Origin: SKGA01 sp051819745
GTDB lineage: Archaea > Nanobdellota > Nanobdellia > Woesearchaeales > SKGA01
Assembly (NCBI GenBank): GCA_051819745.1
Contig: JBNJGO010000030.1
Coordinates: 1-12,094, forward strand
Direction of reading: 5' to 3'
DNA: 12,094 bases
Below the pieces are notes generated by a model, which had not been told where the DNA came from, did no database searches, and worked only from the letters and a program-made list of their open reading frames with translations. This document shows, one piece after another, positions 7,320 through 12,094 of the stretch. Made by a program: the position numbers and the translations under genes. Position 1 is the stretch's first letter; each line of letters starts with the position of its first letter.

Positions 7320-8252
7320 TCATGTCAAATTATTTGAAATACTGATTGCTACTGTTCTAAGATTATTAATGTAATCCTCTGAAAGAGAATCGATTGAAAC
7401 TACAACTGCACCAACTTCATCTGCGATAGATTGTGCGATTTCTTTATTGAATTGACTCTGCACAAAAATTACTTTTATCTCTTCTTTGTTTGCTTTATCA
7501 ATTAAGTGTTGTAATTGTTTTGCCGTGGGTTCTTTACCGGATTCTTCAATTGCGATTTGTGTGAGGTTATATTCATCTGCAAAATAACCCCACGCGGGAT
7601 GAAATACCATTAACTTATCTGTTTTTAATTCATTTAATTCAGCTTCGATTTCATCATGTAATGTGTCTAATTCTTGTTTATATGCTTGTGCATTTTCTTG
7701 ATAAATATTTTTGTTTTTAGGATCTTTTGCTGAAAGTGTTTGTGCGATGATATCGATTTGTTTTTTTACTTCTAGTGGTGCGAGCCATATATGGGGGTCG
7801 ACACCTGTATTGTCGTGTTCTTCTTCGTTTTCTTCATAATTTTCTTTTTTGTTTTCATGATCGTTTTCATAGGGCTGTTCTTCATTTTTTTCAAATGTTC
7901 TTAGATTAATTGTAACTGAAGTATCAACAACTTTCATTGAAGGATTAAGGGTTGTTAATTTTTCCATATGGGATTTTTCAAAAGGAATATGTCCTATTCG
8001 AAAATAAATATCTGCATTTTCAACAGCAACTAAATCACCTGGTTTTGGTTCGTAGGTGGCAGGACTTCCTCCAGGAGGGATTATTTCTTTTACTTCAACC
8101 ATGTCTCCTCCAACGGCCTCGACGAATGTTTTTTGTGGTGAAATGCTGACTAATACTTTGATTTGTTGTGTTTCTTGTTCTTGTATACTGGGCTGACAAG
8201 CAGTAATAATTAGTGTCAAAAGAACGATTCCTGCTACTAGTTTATAGTTCAT
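7320..8252 (-). CDS. znuA: Metal-binding lipoprotein of ABC importer
   Basis: The solute-binding protein of the importer, of the ZnuA/TroA/PsaA (cluster A-I) type, 310 residues. A lipoprotein signal ends in ITAC (Cys19), which anchors it outside the cell. Typical ligand motifs are DPHIWLAP (His154), VFHPAWGYFADEY (His218) and SIDSLSEDY (Asp near the C-terminus). The first His of the usual HTYEP motif is Ala65 here (SPATYEP); His88 or His95 in GHIPFEKSH might substitute. Residues about 121-150 form an inserted loop rich in Glu, Asp and Asn with two His, like the metal-catching loop of ZnuA. I start at the ATG at 8252, six bases after AAAGGTG. A GTG at 8261 lies inside that signal and is unlikely. 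Confidence 0.9.
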   Translation of the reverse strand: MNYKLVAGIVLLTLIITACQPSIQEQETQQIKVLVSISPQKTFVEAVGGDMVEVKEIIPPGGSPATYEPKPGDLVAVENADIYFRIGHIPFEKSHMEKLTTLNPSMKVVDTSVTINLRTFEKNEEQPYENDHENKKENYEENEEEHDNTGVDPHIWLAPLEVKKQIDIIAQTLSAKDPKNKNIYQENAQAYKQELDTLHDEIEAELNELKTDKLMVFHPAWGYFADEYNLTQIAIEESGKEPTAKQLQHLIDKANKEEIKVIFVQSQFNKEIAQSIADEVGAVVVSIDSLSEDYINNLRTVAISISNNLT

Positions 8253-8287
8253 TAAAAACACCTTTTTATGTTATAGATGTCATAATA

Positions 8288-8295
8288 TTTATATA
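8288..8295. promoter_or_regulatory. Shared bidirectional TATA box
   Basis: TTTATATA on plus (TATATAAA on minus) is the only good TATA box between the divergent binding-protein and Fur-family genes. Applying the 26-27-base rule of this window, the minus transcript would start near 8265, just before the Shine-Dalgarno AAAGGTG. The plus transcript would start near 8318, just before GAGGT. Both predictions give very short leaders. Confidence 0.55.
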
Positions 8296-8301
8296 TGTAA
8301 C

Positions 8302-8316
8302 TGATTCTCATTCTCA
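8302..8316 (-). promoter_or_regulatory. Fur-box-like operator
   Basis: The minus strand reads TGAGAATGAGAATCA. Against the 7-1-7 Fur box TGATAATnATTATCA it matches 11 of 14 fixed positions. It lies between the shared TATA box and the plus-strand start, and just upstream of the BRE position for the minus-strand operon. A bound Fur-family dimer could therefore block both promoters. The encoded regulator next to it is the obvious candidate; direct binding is inferred. Confidence 0.55.
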
Positions 8317-8328
8317 ATAAGAGGTTGT

Positions 8329-8715
8329 ATGATGAAACGACAATCAAAACACACCAAACAAAAAGAAGAATTAGCGACAATAGTAGATAACATAGAAGGA
8401 TTCTTTGATGCTGAAGAGCTATATGAAAAAGCCAAGAAAAAAGGTATAAGTAAAGCAACTGTATACAGATACCTACAAGAAGCGAAGAAAAACCAAGACC
8501 TTTTTGCATACACTTGTAACCGACGACAAATATATTCTCAAGGGAAAAAAAGTCATTGTCATTTTATATGTGAAAAAACTGGAAAGATAATACATTTCGA
8601 TGTCGATAATATTGATTTTCTTAAAGATAAAATTCCTGGAACCATAACTAGTTTTCAAATAGAAGTTAAGGGCATATGTGATACTTGTAAGAAAAAAGAA
8701 AATGATTTTCATTAA
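8329..8715 (+). CDS. Fur-family metal-responsive repressor
   Basis: A 128-residue DNA-binding repressor of the Fur/Zur family, expected to sense intracellular metal and shut off the divergent importer. The winged helix is at about 10-70, with recognition helix SKATVYRYLQEA. The metal and dimer domain has HCHFIC (76-81), TGKIIHFDV and a C-terminal CDTC (117-120). The protein lacks the first N-terminal helix of longer Fur proteins. The first structural CxxC is reduced to C81-x-x-T84, so the usual four-Cys zinc site cannot form unchanged; C77 or a His might replace it. GAGGT lies three bases before the ATG at 8329 and six before an ATG at 8332; the second may be the true start. Iron, zinc and manganese sensors cannot be told apart by eye, but the neighbouring operon favours zinc or manganese. 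Confidence 0.85.
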   Translation: MMKRQSKHTKQKEELATIVDNIEGFFDAEELYEKAKKKGISKATVYRYLQEAKKNQDLFAYTCNRRQIYSQGKKSHCHFICEKTGKIIHFDVDNIDFLKDKIPGTITSFQIEVKGICDTCKKKENDFH

Positions 8716-8758
8716 CTTATTGATGGATGTTATAGTTTTGTACCTAAGAAGATCATGT

Positions 8759-8780
8759 TTGCATAACTTTTTGGATGCAA
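8759..8780. terminator. Weak hairpin after the Fur-family gene
   Basis: TTGCAT and ATGCAA form a 6-bp stem with a ten-base loop about 45 bases past the stop codon. There is no T run after it, so the terminator role is only suggested by position. Confidence 0.2.
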
Positions 8781-8827
8781 CTGATAGTATACAAAAGACT
8801 TATTTCATAAAAAACAATTTTACATGA

Positions 8828-8983
8828 TTAAAGTACTGCTAAAACATGATTTAACACATCAAAAATCAACCAAAAATATACTCCTCCAATCGCAAATGGA
8901 AGTAAAGAAAGAATAGTAAAATGACCTTCGTCCACTGCTTTGAAATTATATATCCGTAGCTTTCTTGAAAGTAATTTATGACA
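8828..8983 (-). pseudogene. 3' remnant of a membrane protein gene
   Basis: Fifty-one sense codons run between an upstream in-frame TAG (8984-8986) and TAA (8828-8830) with no ATG. The predicted peptide is protein-like, not random: a short basic stretch, KAVDEGHFTIL, then a hydrophobic membrane-type segment (LPFAIGGVYFWLIFDVLNH) ending HVLAVL. The AT-rich gap around it has no other coding signal. The only near-start is a GTG at codon 17 without a ribosome binding site. I read it as the decayed C-terminus of a membrane protein gene. I cannot name the parent family, and a chance open frame remains possible. Confidence 0.4.
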
Positions 8984-9010
8984 CTAACTGAAGGTATATA
9001 TTTATTATTA

Positions 9011-9973
9011 CTAGATTATTATATTGAATAACCATCCTGTAAGTATTATTGCTCCTGCAGTCACTGCAATAAATGTTACTATTAATTTTTTCTTCAAAAC
9101 TTTTTTTAGAATAATAATTTCAGGCAAAGAAAGAGCCGTTACTGACATTAAAAAGGCGAGTGCAGTTCCAAGAGGTAATCCTTTTGCAACAAGACTTTCT
9201 ACTATAGGTATCATCCCCATAACATTTGAATAAAGAGGAACACCAATTGCTGTTGCTATAGGCACACCAAATAAATTATTTCCTGCATATCGTGCCAGTA
9301 TTCCTTCGGGTGCAAAGCCGTGAAATAATCCTCCAAGTGTGACTCCTGCAATAACATATATCCATACTTTCTTAAAAATATTTTTTACTTCGCCTTTAGC
9401 GAACTCAAATCGCTGTTTAAGAGATTGCTTTTTTTCATCTAATTGTTTGGACTTTACTTTATACACAAAATCAGCAACATGATGTTCCATCTTTAAAAGA
9501 CCGATAACATACCCTCCAACAACACCAATCAATATTCCTGATACAACATAAATCAGTGTTAATTTCCAACCAAAAATAGCCCATAACACTGCAATGGCAG
9601 CTTCATTAACTAAAGGACTTGTTATTAAAAAACTAAAGGTCACGCCAAGAGGAACTCCTGCTTCGACAAATCCAATAAATAAAGGAACGCTTGAACAAGA
9701 ACAAAAAGGAGTGACAACACCAACACCGGACGCTACAAAATTATAGAGTATTCCCTTCTTACCACCTAAAGCTTTCCTAGTTTTTTCAGGGGTAATATAA
9801 CTTCTAATAAAAGAAACAATAAAAATCATCACAATAAGTAAAAAAAATATTTTGAGAATATCATAAATGATAAAATTTAAACTACTTGCCAAATTAGATT
9901 CAGGTATTAAGTGTAATAAATTATAAGTAATTAAATCTGCAAGCCATTGAAAAGGATAAAAAATATCAACCAT
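9011..9973 (-). CDS. ArsP/DUF318-family permease
   Basis: A polytopic membrane protein of 320 residues from the ArsP_1 (DUF318) permease family, some members of which export trivalent organoarsenicals. The hallmark TPFCSCSSVPLF (Cys91, Cys93, with Ser-Ser) is present, as is the second repeat motif GVPLYSNVMGMIPIVESLVAKGLPLG. About eight to ten membrane helices are visible, with a basic, Gln/Lys-rich cytoplasmic loop at about 180-205 between the halves. The length is typical. The ATG follows the stop of the thioredoxin-like gene by one base, so the two are tightly co-translated, and an ArsR-type repressor heads the operon. Arsenic is the best guess for substrate, but copper, mercury or another thiol-binding compound is possible. 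Confidence 0.87.
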   Translation of the reverse strand: MVDIFYPFQWLADLITYNLLHLIPESNLASSLNFIIYDILKIFFLLIVMIFIVSFIRSYITPEKTRKALGGKKGILYNFVASGVGVVTPFCSCSSVPLFIGFVEAGVPLGVTFSFLITSPLVNEAAIAVLWAIFGWKLTLIYVVSGILIGVVGGYVIGLLKMEHHVADFVYKVKSKQLDEKKQSLKQRFEFAKGEVKNIFKKVWIYVIAGVTLGGLFHGFAPEGILARYAGNNLFGVPIATAIGVPLYSNVMGMIPIVESLVAKGLPLGTALAFLMSVTALSLPEIIILKKVLKKKLIVTFIAVTAGAIILTGWLFNIII

Positions 9974-9974
9974 T

Positions 9975-10205
9975 TTAGTCTAGTAGTTTTTTAATCTCTT
10001 CAACACTTGTTACTGTACCATAGCTTTTCACATCACCATCAATGACAATTGCAGGAGTTGACATCACACCATAAGCCATAATATCTTGTATTTCAGTAAT
10101 TTTTACAAGTTCAGCTTGTTTGCCTGTTTCTTCCAATGCTTTCTTTGCATTAGCTTCTAATGTTTTACATTTTGGACATCCAGTGCCAAGTATTTCTATT
10201 TTCAT
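9975..10205 (-). CDS. Small CPKC thioredoxin-like protein
   Basis: A 76-residue glutaredoxin/thioredoxin-fold protein of the redox-active disulfide protein 2 type (MTH895-like, thioredoxin_3). The start MKIEILGTGCPKC gives a first beta strand and the active-site CPKC. The cis-proline motif is VMSTPAIVIDG, and the helix at the end is VEEIKKLLD. It probably reduces or relays a disulfide or metalloid for the permease next to it; small thioredoxins with DUF318 permeases are a recurring pair. I chose the ATG at 10205 because AGGTGA lies nine bases upstream. The ATG at 10214 overlaps the repressor's stop codon as ATGA and lies directly on that signal. Confidence 0.87.
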   Translation of the reverse strand: MKIEILGTGCPKCKTLEANAKKALEETGKQAELVKITEIQDIMAYGVMSTPAIVIDGDVKSYGTVTSVEEIKKLLD

Positions 10206-10210
10206 TATTC

Positions 10211-10501
10211 TCATTCACCTATTTTCTTCTTACAATCACCCTTATGATCAAGAGCTTTGAAAACATCACAAACACGCATATCGTTAATAGAATAAACAAC
10301 CATCTTACCATCACGTCTTGATTTAAGAATACCTAAATCTAAAAGCTTGGTTAAGTGCATGGACGTATTACTTTGGGTTCTATTTATTAAAGCAGGAAGT
10401 TCACAAGCGCATTTCTCACCTTTAAGAAGAACTTCAACAATCCTATAACGAGTCTCTTCACTCAATGCTTTTAATAAACTTAAATTACTTTGCAACGACA
10501 T
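10211..10501 (-). CDS. arsR: ArsR-family repressor
   Basis: A 96-residue winged-helix repressor of the ArsR/SmtB family, first gene of the operon with the thioredoxin-like protein and permease. ETRYRIVEVLLKGEKCACEL is the typical front half, with Cys31 and Cys33 at the alpha-3 position where arsenic-sensing ArsR proteins bind As(III) (ELCVCDL). TQSNTSMHLTKLLDLGIL is the recognition helix region, and RRDGKMVVYSI is the wing. Cys78 and Cys90 near the C-terminus might supply a third thiol. The gene starts at 10501: the TATA box lies 27 bases upstream and there is no Shine-Dalgarno, so the mRNA should be leaderless. A 10-bp inverted repeat overlaps the start codon, indicating autorepression. Confidence 0.9.
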   Translation of the reverse strand: MSLQSNLSLLKALSEETRYRIVEVLLKGEKCACELPALINRTQSNTSMHLTKLLDLGILKSRRDGKMVVYSINDMRVCDVFKALDHKGDCKKKIGE

Positions 10502-10521
10502 ATCAACGAGTGTTGATATGT
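10498..10521. promoter_or_regulatory. ArsR operator overlapping the start codon
   Basis: ACATATCAAC and GTTGATATGT are perfect 10-bp arms around gagt. A third GTTGATAT follows at 10520-10527 and runs into the TATA box. On the minus strand the site covers the predicted transcription start and the ATG at 10501. ArsR dimers bind such 12-2-12-like repeats, so binding here should block polymerase loading. The assignment rests on symmetry and position. Confidence 0.7.
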
Positions 10522-10524
10522 TGA

Positions 10525-10532
10525 TATATAAA
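10525..10532 (-). promoter_or_regulatory. TATA box of the arsR operon
   Basis: TTTATATA on the minus strand, centred 27.5 bases before the ATG at 10501, which predicts a leaderless transcript. It overlaps the third half-site of the operator. Confidence 0.65.
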
Positions 10533-10612
10533 TTTTTTGGAATGTATTTTTTTAATTAGAATTTATTGATACTCTATCGCTTATTTGTTTTGTTTATAAA
10601 AAGAGTTCTTAG

Positions 10613-10677
10613 AAAAATCTGTTCGAACTGATTTTTAGCAAGATTTCTCTGATTTCGTCAATTTTTTTTGTTGGTGT
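10613..10677. repeat. 65-bp direct repeat, copy A
   Basis: This copy is identical over 65 bases to 11706-11770, in the same orientation, with 1093 bases between equivalent positions. It begins 14 bases past the stop codon of the unrecognised gene. It contains the near-palindrome AAAAATC-t-GTTCGAAC-t-GATTTTT. Read on the minus strand, one frame gives a peptide-like KKIDEIREILLKISSNRF before a stop, but a TAA lies just upstream in this copy. Confidence 0.9.
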
Positions 10678-10691
10678 TTTTTATTGTAAAA

Positions 10692-11612
10692 TTATTCTTT
10701 GTTGCTTTTGTAAGGATAAAATTTGTTTATTCTTTCATCTAAAAATGCTGATTTAACAAATTCATCCATTTTTATATTGTATGGTAGGATTGCTGTTTGG
10801 CGATAGTTAGGTGAACAATTAGTTTTTACAAAACCAATTACAAATTCCTCGTCTGCTTCTTTATTCACTTGGTGAAGTAATTCAACGTTATTGTCTTGTA
10901 AGCTGCAGTTTTTGAAGAGTATATAATCATTTTCTTCTACAGGGTAATATTTTTCACGCAAAAACTCGACATCCTCTTTGTTGAGTTTCATTTTTTTAAT
11001 AAGGGTTTTCTCTCCAAAAAAACTATCTTCTAATAGATGTACGCATGCATCTAAACACTTTGCAGGAACGTATAACTCTTGTAATTGATCTATTGATGTT
11101 TGATTTTCATCATATATGCTTTTTCCAGGGTATGAATAAAAAGGGTCCAATTCAAAAAAAACAGCTCCTTGACCAAATTTTATTTTGTTGTACGCATCAA
11201 CATAATTCTCTTTAAGTTTGTGACCAATAACTATTTTTGTGGTTTTACTGAGAATTGTTCCATGATCCATTGAGTTAAGGAATTCAATGGTTTGTGATTC
11301 GTCTTTTTTTTCATTAGGTGTGTGGGAAAGAAACTGATTATTATCTATAATTCTGGTTGTTGCTTGGTTTCTGGCTCCGTTTTCAGAATAAAAAGTACCT
11401 TTTTCATCAATATGGCCGTTTGAAATAATTAAATGATGTGTTTTATCATTGATGCCTCCAAGTGGAGCAACGACTCCAAAATATTTCTCAATAAGAATTG
11501 GGGTGCCTAGTTCTAAGGATTCACTTATTTTTTTAAGAGATTCAGAATAATTTTTCTTTGTGATGTTTGTTTGATTATTGTTAATTATGAGTTCAATACT
11601 TTCTTCAGCCAT
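10692..11612 (-). CDS. Unrecognised 306-residue soluble protein
   Basis: I do not recognise this family. The protein has no signal peptide or membrane helix and is mildly acidic. The middle holds beta-rich segments (GTPILIEKYFGVVAPLGG, THHLIISNGHI, KTTKIVIGHKL, GAVFFELDPFYSYPG). A helical, Cys-containing part follows (VPAKCLDACVHLLEDSFFG), then EENDYILFKNC, and EEFVIGFVKTNCSPNY near the end. I start at 11612 because the TATA-like TTTAAAAA is centred 26.5 bases upstream, matching the leaderless rule in this window. In-frame ATGs at 11621 and 11669 would lie upstream of the predicted transcript start. The gene is bracketed by perfect 65-bp direct repeats and lies next to a tandem repeat array, so it may be a transferred or duplicated cassette. 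Confidence 0.65.
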   Translation of the reverse strand: MAEESIELIINNNQTNITKKNYSESLKKISESLELGTPILIEKYFGVVAPLGGINDKTHHLIISNGHIDEKGTFYSENGARNQATTRIIDNNQFLSHTPNEKKDESQTIEFLNSMDHGTILSKTTKIVIGHKLKENYVDAYNKIKFGQGAVFFELDPFYSYPGKSIYDENQTSIDQLQELYVPAKCLDACVHLLEDSFFGEKTLIKKMKLNKEDVEFLREKYYPVEENDYILFKNCSLQDNNVELLHQVNKEADEEFVIGFVKTNCSPNYRQTAILPYNIKMDEFVKSAFLDERINKFYPYKSNKE

Positions 11613-11634
11613 AAAGGACATAAATGTCGTTTGT

Positions 11635-11642
11635 TTTTTAAA
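11635..11642 (-). promoter_or_regulatory. TATA-like box of the unrecognised gene
   Basis: TTTAAAAA on the minus strand, centred 26.5 bases before the ATG at 11612. It is a weaker match than the other TATA boxes in the window. Confidence 0.4.
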
Positions 11643-11705
11643 TCTTTTGTTGTGCTGGCATTGTTCCAAATCATGTTGCTATTTTGTTAGAAACACTATT
11701 TCTAT

Positions 11706-11770
11706 AAAAATCTGTTCGAACTGATTTTTAGCAAGATTTCTCTGATTTCGTCAATTTTTTTTGTTGGTGT
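11706..11770. repeat. 65-bp direct repeat, copy B
   Basis: This copy is identical to 10613-10677, and the match stops sharply at both ends. Here the minus-strand frame is open further upstream, giving a 33-codon peptide with CSKCKFVLTPTKKIDE and ending SSNRFL. This copy may therefore be the 3' end of a lost gene from which copy A was duplicated. Confidence 0.9.
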
Positions 11771-11794
11771 CAAAACGAATTTACATTTTGAGCA

Positions 11795-11825
11795 TGAACC
11801 GAAGGTTCAACGAACATTTTTTTTT
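11795..11825 (+). terminator. Hairpin followed by nine Ts
   Basis: TGAACC-gaa-GGTTCA forms a 6-bp stem with a three-base loop, followed seven bases later by a run of nine Ts on the plus strand. It has the shape of an intrinsic terminator, but I see no plus-strand gene ending here. Confidence 0.3.
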
Positions 11826-11840
11826 GAAGAAATAAATATA

Positions 11841-12094
11841 GCCTCGCCCGGATTGTTGTGAGTCATACGAGCAACTCAAGAACGACATTGGAGTTCGCAG
11901 ATGTTCAAATCCTATTATTAAAAAAGATCTTTGAATAAACTGAGAAAGAATAGCCCCGCCCGGATTGTTGTGAGTCATACGAGCAACTCAAGAACGACAT
12001 TGGAGTTCGCAGATGTTCAAATCCTATTATTAAAAAAGATCTTTGAATAAACTGAGAAAGAATAGCCCCGCCCGGATTGTTGTGAGTCATACGA
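11841..12094. repeat. 112-bp tandem repeat array, open at window end
   Basis: Units start at 11841, 11953 and 12065. The first two are complete, and the third is cut by the window edge after 30 bases. The units are identical except for one t/c difference at the fourth base and small changes at the left border of unit 1. Each unit has a GC-rich half starting GCCCCGCCCGGATTG and an AT-rich half with the palindrome AAAGATCTTT. The GC-rich half contains ACTCAAGA, TGGAGTTCGCAG and GTTCAAATCC, which resemble the anticodon loop, variable arm and T loop of a leucine (CAA) tRNA. I cannot fold a full cloverleaf: the acceptor and T stems do not pair. The period is not a multiple of three, so the array does not encode a repeated protein. 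Confidence 0.85.

Noticed and set aside
8252..8712. Minus-strand open frames of 74-85 codons over the Fur-family gene
   Set aside because: They are antisense shadows; the plus-strand frame has clear Fur motifs, a TATA box and a ribosome binding site.
10613..11770. Integron cassette with attC sites
   Set aside because: The 65-bp repeat flanking one gene invites this reading, but I find no proper RYYYAAC/GTTRRRY pair at the repeat ends, no folded attC-like stem across the whole element, and no integrase.
11841..11914. Functional tRNA-Leu gene
   Set aside because: The anticodon-loop and T-loop-like pieces are present, but the T stem has mismatches, the acceptor 5' strand has no 3' partner, and the D loop lacks the usual GG.
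11781..12090. Two minus-strand open frames giving the same peptide
   Set aside because: They are readings of the 112-bp tandem repeat. The period is not a multiple of three, so the frame changes at each unit, and the peptide is of the kind produced by the antisense strand of tRNA-like sequence.
11841..12094. CRISPR array
   Set aside because: There are no variable spacers; whole 112-bp units repeat without change, and no cas gene is present.

Overview
The window reads as a piece of an AT-rich archaeal chromosome. The clearest signs are an archaeal translation initiation factor 2 gamma gene, an archaeal-type 5S rRNA gene standing alone, and TATA boxes of the form TTTATAAA or TTTATATA at a constant distance from gene starts. 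Small genes, a Lys/Ser/Thr-rich tail on the initiation factor and many short secreted or membrane proteins of unknown family suggest a DPANN-type lineage (Woesearchaeota or Pacearchaeota-like). That placement is inference.

Layout. Positions 1-304 are gene-free and T-rich, with one strong hairpin. From 305 to 2344, all on the minus strand, lie a small acidic lipoprotein, a secreted coiled-coil protein, and a one-pass membrane protein whose cytoplasmic end is a winged-helix DNA-binding domain. A perfect 14-bp palindrome next to the coiled-coil promoter could be the operator of that regulator. Divergent from it is a calcineurin-like phosphoesterase (2474-3517, +). The aIF2 gamma gene (3592-4947, -) and the 5S rRNA gene (about 5098-5210, +) are divergent. 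A small membrane protein of unknown family (5246-5659, -) is convergent with the 5S gene.

Two metal or metalloid modules follow. The first is an ABC importer for zinc or manganese: binding lipoprotein, ATPase and permease in one minus-strand operon (8252 to 5804), with a divergent Fur-family regulator (8329-8715, +). One shared TATA box serves both directions and a Fur-box-like site lies beside it. The second is a compact operon of ArsR-type repressor, CPKC thioredoxin-like protein and ArsP-like (DUF318) permease (10501 to 9011, -). A perfect inverted repeat overlaps the repressor's start codon. Between them, 8716-9010 holds only a start-less remnant of a membrane protein gene.

The right end is the least explained part. 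An unrecognised 306-residue protein gene (10692-11612, -) is bracketed by two perfect 65-bp direct repeats. Beyond it starts a tandem array with a 112-bp period that runs off the window; its unit contains pieces resembling a class II (leucine-type) tRNA but no complete cloverleaf.

One pattern runs across the window. For five protein genes the TATA centre lies 26.5-27.5 bases from the ATG, the same distance as from the 5S TATA box to the 5S 5' end, so their mRNAs are probably leaderless. Several other genes have Shine-Dalgarno sequences instead.
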